Shown: positions 1-7,192, counted from the stretch's first letter. The stretch: DNA of 41,704 bases from Collinsella sp. (GCA_031295385.1 JAUMOL010000020.1:1-41704); one strand, 5' to 3'. Numbers and translations are program-made. Notes: generated by a model from the sequence alone, not told the origin.

Positions 1-92
1 GCGGCAGATTTATACCCGTGCCCGAGCTCGAAGAGCCCTATGGCCGCCTTCCTGGCCTCGACATCATGCTTCACCCTCAAATCAACGCGCAT
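1..92 (-). CDS. IS3-type transposase OrfA, N-terminus only (cut by window edge)
   Basis: Reading leftward from the ATG at 92 there is an open frame to the window edge with no stop. It encodes about 30 residues beginning MRVDLRVKHDVEARKAA and containing the stretch GLFELGHGYKSA. That pattern resembles the first helix of the helix-turn-helix of IS3-family OrfA proteins (inference from pattern only). A GGAGG sits eight bases before the ATG. It is buried in the stem of the hairpin at 100-133. The preceding bases (minus strand from 139: TGAACTG, later CTTGGACA) look like IS3/IS150-group termini. The remainder lies outside the window, so the frame could also be an unrelated HTH protein. Confidence 0.5.
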   Translation of the reverse strand, partial: MRVDLRVKHDVEARKAAIGLFELGHGYKSA

Positions 93-99
93 AAAGAAA

Positions 100-139
100 G
101 CCTCCCATTTCTCATGTCCAAGAAATGGGAGGCAGTTCA
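100..139 (-). mobile_element. IS3-like terminus with a hairpin that buries the transposase RBS
   Basis: GCCTCCCATTTCT (100-112) and AGAAATGGGAGGC (121-133) form a perfect 13-bp stem with an 8-base loop. On the minus strand the stem is followed by TTTCTTTAT and then the ATG at 92, and its last bases are that frame's Shine-Dalgarno. The terminal sequence from 139 reads TGAACTGCCTCCCATTTC on the minus strand, similar to ends I associate with IS3-family elements. The hairpin may stop read-through from the neighbouring repressor operon, hide the ribosome site, or both. Confidence 0.5.
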
Positions 140-181
140 CAACGTTCTAGCGGGCTATTTGCGTTGACGGCTTAATTATGG

Positions 182-421
182 CTATTCATCTTTAAGCCCA
201 AAAAGGCTATCGGCTTCATCGTCGGATATATATTCCAGCACATCGCCCGGTTGGCAGTCGAGTGCCCGGCATATCGCGTCAAGAGTTGAAAAACGTATGG
301 CAGAAACCTTGCCCGTCTTAATGCGTGACATATTGACCTGGGAGATGCCCACACGTTCCGCAAGCTCTTTGGATGAGATCTTGCGTTCGGCGAGCATGCG
401 GTCAAGCCGCAGAATAATCAT
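182..421 (-). CDS. XRE-family transcriptional regulator (YozG-like)
   Basis: A 79-residue protein that is essentially one Cro/C1-type helix-turn-helix: start at MIILRLDRML, then KELAERVGISQVNMSRIKTG as the HTH (residues about 18-37), then STLDAICRALDCQPGDVLEY typical of the last helix of this family. The C-terminus (SDDEADSLFGLKDE) is acidic. It follows the membrane-protein gene with a nine-base gap and is surely co-transcribed with it. XRE plus DUF2975 pairs are common, and the small regulator usually represses its own operon. The palindrome at 1093-1108 is a candidate operator. The regulated process is unknown. Confidence 0.85.
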   Translation of the reverse strand: MIILRLDRMLAERKISSKELAERVGISQVNMSRIKTGKVSAIRFSTLDAICRALDCQPGDVLEYISDDEADSLFGLKDE

Positions 422-430
422 GGATTCCCC

Positions 431-1069
431 CTAGAGCAACTCGTCATCTTGCTTTTGCAGGATATACCCGTAGCGGAAGATGCTGGCAATCAGGCAAATA
501 ATCAGGCCTGCAAAGAGCATGGAGGGCTCGAATAGCTGGCCGACGAACGCATCCGTAAAGCTGCCGCCAAATCCTGAGAGTATCATTCCCGTGATTACGG
601 CACCAAGAAGCCTCACGGCAACGCCGCCGATAAGGAATAAATGTCCTACTCGACGAAGTGTCTGGTTACATTCAAGGTCAAAGGGCCTGCCTTCCTTTTC
701 AATGTTGAAGAAAAGCCTGCGCACGCTTATCGCGATGGTAAGCGCGAGGCATGTCATCAAGAGGCTCCCTATGGCAGTGTGACCATCGTGTGCGACGAGC
801 ATAAGTGGGGCCTGCGCATCGGTACCGACGATAGCAAGGCATGGCCCCTCGCCGGCTTGAAGTTCTACGGATTGGAGACACGACCCTTGGGAGAGGCCAG
901 GCAATATGAGTAGAAGGTCAATCGCAATGACTGCGAGGAGTCCCAGGGCGAGCGCGGTGGTAATGCAGATCGTGGCCCATTTGCAGATGCGAGCGAGATT
1001 CCTCAGTTTGGCTATTGTCTGTTCGCGGCTGATGGCTTCATTCGATATAGATGCGCTTCGATGGAACAT
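431..1069 (-). CDS. DUF2975-family membrane protein
   Basis: A 212-residue integral membrane protein with about four hydrophobic segments: residues about 23-45 (ICITTALALGLLAVIAIDLL), a segment around GSLLMTCLALTIAISV, one around LFLIGGVAVRLLGAVITG, and one near the C-terminus (LFAGLIICLIASIFRYGY). The loop RLFFNIEKEGRPF is the signature stretch of DUF2975. The start at 1069 (MFHRSASIS) was preferred to the upstream ATG at 1108, because GGAGGGG lies just before 1069 and the upstream ATG falls inside a palindrome that is probably the operator. DUF2975 proteins have no established function. Between the first two membrane segments this one has a Cys-containing extracytoplasmic loop. Confidence 0.75.
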   Translation of the reverse strand: MFHRSASISNEAISREQTIAKLRNLARICKWATICITTALALGLLAVIAIDLLLILPGLSQGSCLQSVELQAGEGPCLAIVGTDAQAPLMLVAHDGHTAIGSLLMTCLALTIAISVRRLFFNIEKEGRPFDLECNQTLRRVGHLFLIGGVAVRLLGAVITGMILSGFGGSFTDAFVGQLFEPSMLFAGLIICLIASIFRYGYILQKQDDELL

Positions 1070-1092
1070 AACCCCTCCAATCGGCGTTTTGG

Positions 1093-1108
1093 ATGATACT
1101 TGTATCAT
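1093..1108 (-). promoter_or_regulatory. Palindromic operator candidate for the XRE/DUF2975 operon
   Basis: ATGATAC-TT-GTATCAT is a perfect 7-bp inverted repeat with a two-base spacer, 24 bases upstream of the chosen start codon at 1069. A TATGAT (-10-like) sits at its upstream edge on the minus strand. Short dyads of this size suit a dimeric XRE repressor, so autoregulation by the downstream 79-residue protein is the simplest reading. Not tested. Confidence 0.5.
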
Positions 1109-1318
1109 ATCATACTTAACGATAAACGATAAATAATTACGGATAATGAGTAAGTAATGATTGAAAACGATTAACGTGAGCTATTAGCTCATTTAGGGTG
1201 CCGGAGTTTGGCGTTCGGGGGATGAGGACAAATGCCAAAACTTCCCGTGATCGCGCAAACGCTCTATCGGGTTCCCCTAATTCATCTGGGAAAACAACTG
1301 CAAACGATTGCAAGTAAC

Positions 1319-1348
1319 CGGTGAACGGTCGAAAACTACCGTTCACCG
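1319..1348. repeat. Inverted pair of the CGGTGAACGGT motif
   Basis: CGGTGAACGGT and its exact reverse complement are separated by eight bases. The same 11-mer recurs upstream of most sugar operons in the window, so this is probably a binding site rather than a terminator. There is no T-tract after it on either strand. Confidence 0.55.
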
Positions 1349-1537
1349 ATAATCTCAAAACTGGGTTCTAACTGGTATTAAGTCAAAAAGACCAATTCAC
1401 AAATCTTCACAATGACCTGCAATTTTTCTTTACGCTATTTTTAGCCGCCCTGCGTTGTTTAGGCACAGGAAAAGTCCCGAACTTTTGCCAAAGCGTTTCG
1501 AAACGGTTTCAAAACCGCAGGTAGAAGTGTTAACGAG

Positions 1538-1569
1538 CGGTAAACGGTCGATTTATCACCGTGAGCGGT
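1538..1569 (+). promoter_or_regulatory. Direct-repeat motif, 21-bp spacing, upstream of the agaF-like PTS operon
   Basis: CGGTAAACGGT (1538-1548) and CCGTGAGCGGT (1559-1569) start exactly 21 bp apart. They lie about 50-80 bp upstream of the TATAGT at 1621. A third, inverted copy follows at 1576-1586. Two helical turns between direct half-sites is the geometry of AraC-type activator sites, but the factor is not known. Confidence 0.5.
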
Positions 1570-1643
1570 GCAAAAACGTTTTACCGTATGAATCAACGAA
1601 AGCGACCTCTTCTGTGGTGATATAGTGGCAACAACACGTCACG

Positions 1644-1656
1644 TGGTTACTACCAG
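1644..1656. promoter_or_regulatory. GntR-type operator TGGTTACTACCAG
   Basis: The palindromic core TGGT-TACT-ACCA fits the GGT(n)ACC dyads bound by HutC-subfamily GntR regulators. The identical 13-mer occurs at 5937-5949, ahead of the agaS-like gene and directly behind the GntR gene at 5165-5896. It lies about 20 bases downstream of the TATAGT hexamer, a position suited to repression. Confidence 0.65.
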
Positions 1657-1772
1657 TAGAGAAACCACTGGTCTTTAAAGAACGCTTTCCAAGAAGCTTT
1701 AAGGGCGATCGCCCGCTGGCTTCCGAAAATCATCGGACTCAGATCGTACACACCTTCGGAAGGGAAATTTGA

Positions 1773-2216
1773 ATGGTTGGCTTTATTCTTACCGGTCATG
1801 GACAGTTCGCACCCGGCCTTGCAAGCGCTATCGCTATGGTTGCCGGCGACCAGCCCGCTTTTACCGTCGTTCCTTTCGAGGGCGACCAGGCTGCTTCCTA
1901 CGGTGAGGATCTCCGCGCCGCTATTACCGCCATGCGCGAGGAGTGCGATGGCGTGCTCGTCTTTACCGACCTGCTTGGCGGCACCCCGTTCAACCAGTCG
2001 ATGATGATTGCCCAGGATGTCGACAACGTCGAGGTTCTGACTGGCACTAACCTCCCCATGGTTATTGAGCTTCTGTTCCTCCGCGGCAATGCCACGCTCG
2101 CCGAGCTTGGCGAGCAGGCCGTGACCGTTGGCCAGACGGGCGTCACCGCCCAGACGGTCGCATCCGTTGCCGGCTCCGACGAAGAGGATATCTTCGGCGA
2201 CGAGGACGGCATCTAA
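1773..2216 (+). CDS. PTS mannose/sorbose-family EIIA component (AgaF/ManX-like)
   Basis: A 147-residue cytoplasmic phosphocarrier. The N-terminus MVGFILTGHGQFAPG places the phosphorylated histidine at residue 9, as in the EIIA-Man fold. FTDLLGGTPFN (around residues 64-74) is the second family signature. It accepts phosphate from HPr and passes it to the EIIB encoded downstream at 2534. It is the first gene of a five-gene operon, preceded by GGAAGGG. Its stop codon overlaps the yajC start by one base. The acidic C-terminal tail (SDEEDIFGDEDGI) is longer than the core domain needs. Substrate class is inferred from the agaS, nagA and lacC neighbours as GalNAc or galactosamine, not from this protein. 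Confidence 0.9.
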   Translation: MVGFILTGHGQFAPGLASAIAMVAGDQPAFTVVPFEGDQAASYGEDLRAAITAMREECDGVLVFTDLLGGTPFNQSMMIAQDVDNVEVLTGTNLPMVIELLFLRGNATLAELGEQAVTVGQTGVTAQTVASVAGSDEEDIFGDEDGI

Positions 2217-2497
2217 TGGCCGATTTCGGAGCCAACGTCCTGAGCTCCTCGGTCGCTCTTTTGGGCCTGCTTGTCATCATGGGTTTGATTTACACCATCT
2301 GGTCGCAAATCAACATGAAGAAGAAGCAGAAGTATTTCAAGGAGCTGCACACCGAGCTCAAGCCGGGTCAGGAGGTTCTTTTCGCCGGCGGTATCTACGG
2401 AACCGTCAAAGGCATCGAAGGCGAGAAGGTCCAGATCAAAGTCCGATCCGGAGCCGTCGTAGATGTTTCGCGTTACGCGATTCAGGAGATCAAGTAA
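2216..2497 (+). CDS. yajC: Preprotein translocase accessory subunit YajC, embedded in a PTS operon
   Basis: A 93-residue protein with one N-terminal membrane helix (SVALLGLLVIMGLIYTIW), a positively charged stretch just after it (NMKKKQKYF), and then the small soluble YajC domain with ELKPGQEVLFAGGIYGTVKG. Usual YajC length is 85-110. Elsewhere YajC belongs to the SecDF-YajC accessory complex of the Sec translocon and sits beside secD/secF or tgt. Here its ATG overlaps the EIIA stop by one base and EIIB follows 37 bases later, so it should be co-translated with the PTS. It may help insert the EIIC/EIID membrane proteins (inference). Confidence 0.88.
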   Translation: MADFGANVLSSSVALLGLLVIMGLIYTIWSQINMKKKQKYFKELHTELKPGQEVLFAGGIYGTVKGIEGEKVQIKVRSGAVVDVSRYAIQEIK

Positions 2498-2533
2498 CTG
2501 TCGTCAGCAAATAACGAAAGGAAGCTGATCAAC

Positions 2534-3016
2534 ATGGCAGAACCCAACATTCTTCTTACCCGCATCGATAACCGACTGGTCCATGGTCAGGTCGCTACCC
2601 AGTGGAACTCCACCCTGGGCTCCAACCTCATTCTCGTCGCCAACGACGACGTGGCGACCAACACCATGCGCCAGAACCTCATGAAGATGGCCGCTCCCGC
2701 CGGCGTCGCTACGCGTTTCTTCTCCCTGCAGAAGACCATCGACGTCATTGGCAAGGCGAGCCCGCGCCAGAAGATCTTCATCGTGGCCGAAACACCGGAA
2801 GACGTGCTTACGCTCGTCAAGGGCGGTGTGCCTATAAAGAAGGTAAACATCGGCAACATGCACATGTCGGAAGGAAAGCGCCAAGTCGCCACCTCCGTCG
2901 CAGTTAACGACGAGGATGTCGCTGCGTTTAAAGAGCTGCAGGAATTGGGGGTGGAGTTGGAGATCAGGCGCGTTCCGAGCACGCCTGTTGAGGACACGAG
3001 CAAGCTCTTCTCGTAA
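2534..3016 (+). CDS. PTS mannose/sorbose-family EIIB component (AgaB/AgaV-like)
   Basis: A 160-residue cytoplasmic EIIB. ILLTRIDNRLVHGQVATQW holds the phosphorylated histidine (His17) in the canonical DNRLVHGQV context. The segment KMAAPAGVATRFFSL and the phrase LVKGGVPIKKVNIGNMH are typical of the galactosamine-type EIIB group. It takes phosphate from EIIA and phosphorylates the sugar carried by EIIC-EIID. The start is supported by GAAAGGAAG thirteen bases upstream. A paralogue with Tyr instead of His17 lies at 12281-12760. Confidence 0.92.
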   Translation: MAEPNILLTRIDNRLVHGQVATQWNSTLGSNLILVANDDVATNTMRQNLMKMAAPAGVATRFFSLQKTIDVIGKASPRQKIFIVAETPEDVLTLVKGGVPIKKVNIGNMHMSEGKRQVATSVAVNDEDVAAFKELQELGVELEIRRVPSTPVEDTSKLFS

Positions 3017-3106
3017 TCCTCATGATCCACGTTGTCAGGAGTGAAACCCTGACATTCTGTACGTGAAATCCAAAGTGCGTACATACATTTTGAAAGGAGG
3101 AGCAAG

Positions 3107-3907
3107 ATGGAATACACGATCTTCCAGGTCGCTCTGGTCTTCATCGTCACGTTCGTCGCGGCAATCGACCAGTTTAACTTCCTCGAGTCTCTCTATCAGC
3201 CCATCGTCACCGGCGCCGTCATCGGTCTTATCCTTGGCGACCTCAACACCGGTCTTCTCGTGGGTGGTACTTATCAGCTCATGACGATCGGCAACATGCC
3301 GATCGGAGGTGCTCAGCCGCCTAACGCCGTTATCGGCGGCATCATGGCAGCCATTCTCGCTATCGCTACGGGCCTCGAGCCCAACGCGGCAGTCGGCCTT
3401 GCCATTCCGTTCGCTCTGCTTGGTCAGCTCGGCGTTACCCTGGTCTTCACGCTTATGTCGCCGCTCATGTCCTCCGCGGACAACATGGCTCACAACGCTG
3501 ACACCAAGGGTATCGAGCGTCTGAACTACTTCGCCATGGCTCTGCTCGGCCTGATCTTCGCTGTCGTCGTCACCCTGTTCTTCATCGCTGGCGCTACCAT
3601 CGGTCAGACCATCGCTTCCGCCATCCCGACTTGGCTGCAGACCGGTCTCTCCGCTGCAGGCGGCATGATGCGCTTCGTCGGCTTCGCCGTCCTGCTCAAG
3701 GTTATGATGAACCGCGATATGTGGGGCTTCTTCCTCATGGGCTTTGGCCTCGCGCTCATCACCGTTGCCAACGATTCGCTGGCAACCCCTGCTCTGCTCA
3801 TCCTCGCTCTCATCGGCTTCGGCATCGCTTTCTGGGACTTCCAGCAGCAGACCGAGCTGAAGGGTGCAGCTGTTTCTGACGGAGGTGACTTCGAAGATGG
3901 CATCTAA
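3107..3907 (+). CDS. PTS mannose/sorbose-family EIIC permease component
   Basis: A 266-residue polytopic membrane protein. The stretch ADFQF-like AIDQFNFLESLYQPIVTG near residue 20 and the glycine-rich GGTYQLMTIGNMPIGGAQPP near residue 52 are hallmarks of sorbose-type EIIC. Further hydrophobic segments follow around residues 75-95, 140-165, 185-205 and 210-245. It forms the sugar channel with EIID. A strong AAAGGAGGAGC precedes the ATG. The last 11 bases overlap the EIID gene, so the two membrane subunits are translationally coupled. Confidence 0.92.
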   Translation: MEYTIFQVALVFIVTFVAAIDQFNFLESLYQPIVTGAVIGLILGDLNTGLLVGGTYQLMTIGNMPIGGAQPPNAVIGGIMAAILAIATGLEPNAAVGLAIPFALLGQLGVTLVFTLMSPLMSSADNMAHNADTKGIERLNYFAMALLGLIFAVVVTLFFIAGATIGQTIASAIPTWLQTGLSAAGGMMRFVGFAVLLKVMMNRDMWGFFLMGFGLALITVANDSLATPALLILALIGFGIAFWDFQQQTELKGAAVSDGGDFEDGI

Positions 3908-4979
3908 TGAGTATGTGATCCCGGAGCACTACGAGGATCTCACTCCTGCTCCGCAGCTCGACCAGAAGACCCTCAACAAGATGGCTTGGCGCTCCTGCTT
4001 CCTGCAGGCCTCGTTCAACTACGAGCGTATGCAGGCCGCTGGCTGGCTCTACTCCATCATCCCCGGTCTGGAGAAGATCCACACCAACAAGAACGACCTC
4101 GCGGCTTCCATGAGCCACAACCTGGAGTTCTTCAACACCCACCCGTTCCTCGTCACCTTTGTTATGGGCATCGTGCTTTCGCTCGAGCAGAACAAGGTTG
4201 ACATCCCCACGATCCGCGCCGTCCGCGTCGCCGCAATGGGCCCGCTCGGTGGTATCGGTGACGCCCTGTTCTGGCTGACGCTCGTGCCTATCACGGCCGG
4301 CATTACCTCCAACATGGCCATCAACGGCAACGCCGCTGCACCGATCATCTTCCTGGTGATCTTCAACGTCGTCCAGTTCGCTCTCCGCTTCTGGCTCATG
4401 AACTGGTCCTACAAGCTTGGCACCAGCGCTATTGACGCTCTGACTGCCAACATGCAGGCCTTCACGCGTGCCGCTTCCATCATGGGCGTCTTCGTCGTCG
4501 GTTGCCTGGTCGTCACCATGGGTGGCACCCAGATCAACCTCCAGATCCCCAACGGCACCACCCGTGGCCTCTCCGCTACTACCGTGATCGTCTCCGAGAA
4601 GGAGGCCGAGAACTTCACCGGTATGGAGGGCATCGATACCGAGACCGCTGAGGCCGGTACCATCGCCATGACCGATGAGGACGGCAACGCCCTCACCGCT
4701 TCCGATGCCGACGGCAACGCTGTCGAGTGCGGCGTCACCGATCTGGGCAACGGCATGGAGTCCGTTACCTACGGCACCGTTACCGAGGATCCGGTCAACT
4801 TCTCTGTTGCCGACACCCTCAACACCATCGTCCCGAAGCTCGTCCCGCTTATGCTTACGCTGCTGCTTTACTACATGTTCGCTAAGCACAGCTGGACCCC
4901 GACCAAGGGCATTCTCCTGCTCTTCGTCCTTGGCATCCTGGGCGCTGGCCCGCTTGGTCTCTGGCCGAGCATCTGGTAA
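3897..4979 (+). CDS. PTS mannose/sorbose-family EIID component with a large acidic insertion
   Basis: A 360-residue protein; the family is usually about 270-290. Start at 3897 (MASNEYVIPE) is fixed by GGAGGTGA upstream and overlaps the end of EIIC. The core is recognisable: LNKMAWRSCFLQASFNYERMQ near residue 26, AAMGPLGGIGDALFW near residue 112, and C-terminal membrane helices around 307-328 and 336-356. Between a membrane helix ending near residue 208 and the helix starting near 307 lies a polar stretch (about residues 222-303). It contains EKEAENFTG, DEDGNALTASDADGN and many acidic residues, and is absent from typical EIID. Its side of the membrane is not certain. A terminator follows at 5046. 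Confidence 0.9.
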   Translation: MASNEYVIPEHYEDLTPAPQLDQKTLNKMAWRSCFLQASFNYERMQAAGWLYSIIPGLEKIHTNKNDLAASMSHNLEFFNTHPFLVTFVMGIVLSLEQNKVDIPTIRAVRVAAMGPLGGIGDALFWLTLVPITAGITSNMAINGNAAAPIIFLVIFNVVQFALRFWLMNWSYKLGTSAIDALTANMQAFTRAASIMGVFVVGCLVVTMGGTQINLQIPNGTTRGLSATTVIVSEKEAENFTGMEGIDTETAEAGTIAMTDEDGNALTASDADGNAVECGVTDLGNGMESVTYGTVTEDPVNFSVADTLNTIVPKLVPLMLTLLLYYMFAKHSWTPTKGILLLFVLGILGAGPLGLWPSIW

Positions 4980-5045
4980 GGCTCTAGCTTGAGGGGTGTG
5001 TCCCTACGCGGCTCACACCCCGACCCCTTAAGCCATGTGTATGTT

Positions 5046-5084
5046 AAAAGCCGCGTGCTCGAAAGAGCGCGCGGCTTTTGTTTT
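5046..5084 (+). terminator. Rho-independent terminator after the PTS operon
   Basis: AAAAGCCGCG (5046-5055) pairs with CGCGGCTTTT (5070-5079), with an inner GCTC-GAAA-GAGC, followed by GTTTTC. It closes the five-gene PTS operon and separates it from the GntR gene. Confidence 0.85.
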
Positions 5085-5164
5085 CTTGATGATTCGGGTG
5101 TGGCAGACAGATAATGCTAAACACCCTAGGTAGTTAGCCGAATTCGAGCAAAAGGGAGGATAGG

Positions 5165-5896
5165 ATGGCGATCGGAGCGCGTAAGCAACCGCTGTACGAT
5201 CAGCTGGTCGATATTCTGACCGAAAAGATCGACCATGAATATCGCGCCGGTGACATGATTCCTTCCGAGCGCGAACTTTCGGAGCGCTATGGTCTCTCGC
5301 GCACTACGGTACGCCTGGCTCTGCAGGAACTAGAGCGTTTAGGACTGGTGGTTCGGCAGCACGGTCGCGGTACCTTTGTGACCGACCGTTCGGCAAAGGC
5401 AACCAATCTTATGCAGTCCTACAGCTTTACCGAGCAGATGCGCGCGATGGGTCGCGACCCCGAGACCACGATTCTCGAGTTTTGCGAGATGGAGGCCGAT
5501 AAGAATCTGGCCGAGCATATGGGATTGCGTATCGGTGATCGCATTTTTAAGCTTAAGCGCCTTCGTTCTGCCGACAATATGCCCATGATGGTCGAACGCA
5601 GCTATCTACCAGTTCGTCAATTTCTGTCCCTAAAGCGACCGCTGCTGGAGCGTAAGCCGCTTTACGATGTGATTGAGCAAGACTTTCAGCAAAAGATACG
5701 CGTGGCCGAAGAGGAGTTCTATGCGAGCATAGCCCGTCCCACCGACGCCCACCTTTTGGGAATTGTCGAGGGCTCGCCTGTGCTCGATTTGGTCAGGACT
5801 ACGTATAACGAGTCAAACGAGGTTGTGGAGTATACACTCTCGGTTGCTCGTGCCGATCAGTTTAAATACAAGGTTTACCACCAGCGTAGCGACTAG
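5165..5896 (+). CDS. GntR-family (HutC subfamily) regulator, AgaR/DasR-like
   Basis: A 243-residue repressor. The winged HTH covers residues about 8-75: PLYDQLVDILTEKI, then GDMIPSERELSERYGLSRTT and VRLALQELERLGLV. The UTRA sugar-phosphate-binding domain follows (residues about 95-235; ends with EYTLSVARADQFKYKVYH). GGGAGG precedes the ATG. Regulators of this group respond to amino-sugar phosphates such as GlcNAc-6-P. The identical dyad TGGTTACTACCAG upstream of the PTS operon (1644) and of agaS (5937) suggests this protein controls both. The effector is likely a galactosamine- or tagatose-phosphate (inference). Confidence 0.88.
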   Translation: MAIGARKQPLYDQLVDILTEKIDHEYRAGDMIPSERELSERYGLSRTTVRLALQELERLGLVVRQHGRGTFVTDRSAKATNLMQSYSFTEQMRAMGRDPETTILEFCEMEADKNLAEHMGLRIGDRIFKLKRLRSADNMPMMVERSYLPVRQFLSLKRPLLERKPLYDVIEQDFQQKIRVAEEEFYASIARPTDAHLLGIVEGSPVLDLVRTTYNESNEVVEYTLSVARADQFKYKVYHQRSD

Positions 5897-5936
5897 TGTT
5901 CGCATCGTATCCATATGATGATTCTTTGCATTTAAC

Positions 5937-5971
5937 TGGTTACTACCAGATAACCAACTGAAGTGTATAAT
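5937..5971 (+). promoter_or_regulatory. agaS promoter with GntR operator
   Basis: TGGTTACTACCAG (5937-5949) repeats the dyad at 1644-1656 exactly. A perfect TATAAT (-10) lies at 5966-5971, 40 bases before the agaS start codon. The dyad covers the -35 position, so binding would block polymerase. Confidence 0.7.
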
Positions 5972-6010
5972 TGCACGTCAGAGGATTACTTCTAGAGAGA
6001 GGTATTAGAA

Positions 6011-7177
6011 ATGTTCGAGAAGAGTGTCGAGGAGCTCACCGAGCTCGGCGCCCAGATCACCACGGCCGAGATTGCTCAGCAGCCCGAGCTTTGGCGTGAT
6101 ACGCTCAACATCTATCGCGAGAACAAGGAGGCCATCGAGGCCTTCCTGGCCGAGGCTCGCGCTATGGGCGAGGGCCGTCTGTCCGTTGTCTTCACCGGTG
6201 CCGGTACGTCCGACTACGTTGGCGATACCTGTGCCCCGTACCTGCGTCACGCTGGCAACACTGATCTCTACGACTTTAAGCCCATCGCCACGACCGACAT
6301 CGTGAGCGCCCCGCGTGACTTCCTGCGCGCCGAGGATCCCACGCTCGTGGTTTCCTTTGCCCGCTCTGGCAACAGCCCCGAGAGCCTTGCCGCCGTTGCC
6401 GTTGCCAAGGAGCTCGTCCACAACGTCAAGTTCCTCAACATCACCTGCGCTCCCGAGGGCAAGCTCGCCGTCGAGTCTGCCGATGATCCCAATGCGCTGA
6501 CGCTGCTCATTCCGCGCGCCAACGACAAGGGCTTCGCTATGACCGGTTCTTATTCCTGCATGACCCTGCTCTCCACCCTTATTTTCGACACTGCCTCTGA
6601 CGAGCAGAAGGCCGAGTGGGTCGAGACCATCGCCAAGATGGGCGAGGAGGTCATCTCCCGTGAGCCCGAGATCGCCGATTACCTGGCTGGCGACTTCAAC
6701 CGCGTGACCTACTTGGGTTCTGGCTCCTTCGGTGGCCTTGCCCAGGAGAGCCAGCTCAAGATCCTCGAGCTCGCTCACGGTCTGGTCGCTACTTCCTACG
6801 ACACCTCCATGGGTTATCGTCACGGACCTAAGTCCTTCGTCGACGATAAGACGCTCGTCTTCGTGTTCGTCAATAACGACGCCTACACCCGTCAGTACGA
6901 CATCGACATCCTCAACGAGATCGGTGGCGACGAGATCGCTCAGCACACCATCGCCGTTCAGCAGGAAGGTGCCACCGTCTATGAGGGTGAGTCCTTCACC
7001 TTTAAGGGCTACGAGGCACTTCCCGAGGGCTACCTTGCTCTGCCGTTCGTGATGTTTGCCCAGGCTATCAGCCTGCTCAACTCCGTGCGCGTGGGCAACA
7101 CGCCCGATACGCCGAGCCCCACCGGCACGGTCAACCGCGTGGTTAAGGGCGTGACGATTCACCCCTTCACCGCTTAA
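6011..7177 (+). CDS. agaS: AgaS-like SIS-domain isomerase/deaminase (galactosamine-6-phosphate to tagatose-6-phosphate)
   Basis: A 388-residue protein, close to the roughly 384 of E. coli AgaS. Two SIS domains can be traced. The first contains VVFTGAGTSDYVGDTCAPYL and SFARSGNSPESLAAV (Ser/Thr phosphate-binding loops). The second contains YLGSGSFGGLAQESQLKILE and DTSMGYRHGPKSFVDD. AgaS deaminates and isomerises D-galactosamine-6-phosphate to D-tagatose-6-phosphate. The RBS is AGAGAGG. It sits between the GntR gene and nagA and has its own TATAAT promoter with a GntR dyad, consistent with control together with the PTS at 1773. A strong terminator follows. Confidence 0.9.
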   Translation: MFEKSVEELTELGAQITTAEIAQQPELWRDTLNIYRENKEAIEAFLAEARAMGEGRLSVVFTGAGTSDYVGDTCAPYLRHAGNTDLYDFKPIATTDIVSAPRDFLRAEDPTLVVSFARSGNSPESLAAVAVAKELVHNVKFLNITCAPEGKLAVESADDPNALTLLIPRANDKGFAMTGSYSCMTLLSTLIFDTASDEQKAEWVETIAKMGEEVISREPEIADYLAGDFNRVTYLGSGSFGGLAQESQLKILELAHGLVATSYDTSMGYRHGPKSFVDDKTLVFVFVNNDAYTRQYDIDILNEIGGDEIAQHTIAVQQEGATVYEGESFTFKGYEALPEGYLALPFVMFAQAISLLNSVRVGNTPDTPSPTGTVNRVVKGVTIHPFTA

Positions 7178-7192
7178 TCGCGTCCCCCTGTA

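Larger units (their letters stand above)
1109..1772 (+). promoter_or_regulatory. 664-base gene-free regulatory region ahead of the PTS operon
   Basis: No credible gene is present. The region holds a perfect inverted pair CGGTGAACGGT (1319-1329) and ACCGTTCACCG (1338-1348). It also holds a 12-bp palindrome CGTTTCGAAACG (1494-1505), two direct half-sites 21 bp apart (1538-1548, 1559-1569), a third half-site in the opposite orientation (ACGTTTTACCG, 1576-1586), a TATAGT -10-like hexamer (1621-1626), and a GntR-type dyad TGGTTACTACCA (1644-1655). The length and number of sites point to multi-factor control of the PTS operon starting at 1773. Confidence 0.6.

Noticed and set aside
1494..1505. Catabolite-response (cre) site at CGTTTCGAAACG
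   Set aside because: It is a neat 12-bp palindrome, but it does not fit the usual cre consensus well and occurs only once, so no regulator could be assigned.
3810..4889. A 359-codon open frame on the minus strand
   Set aside because: Antisense of the EIIC/EIID genes, with an Asp/Gly/Val/Glu-rich product lacking any domain.
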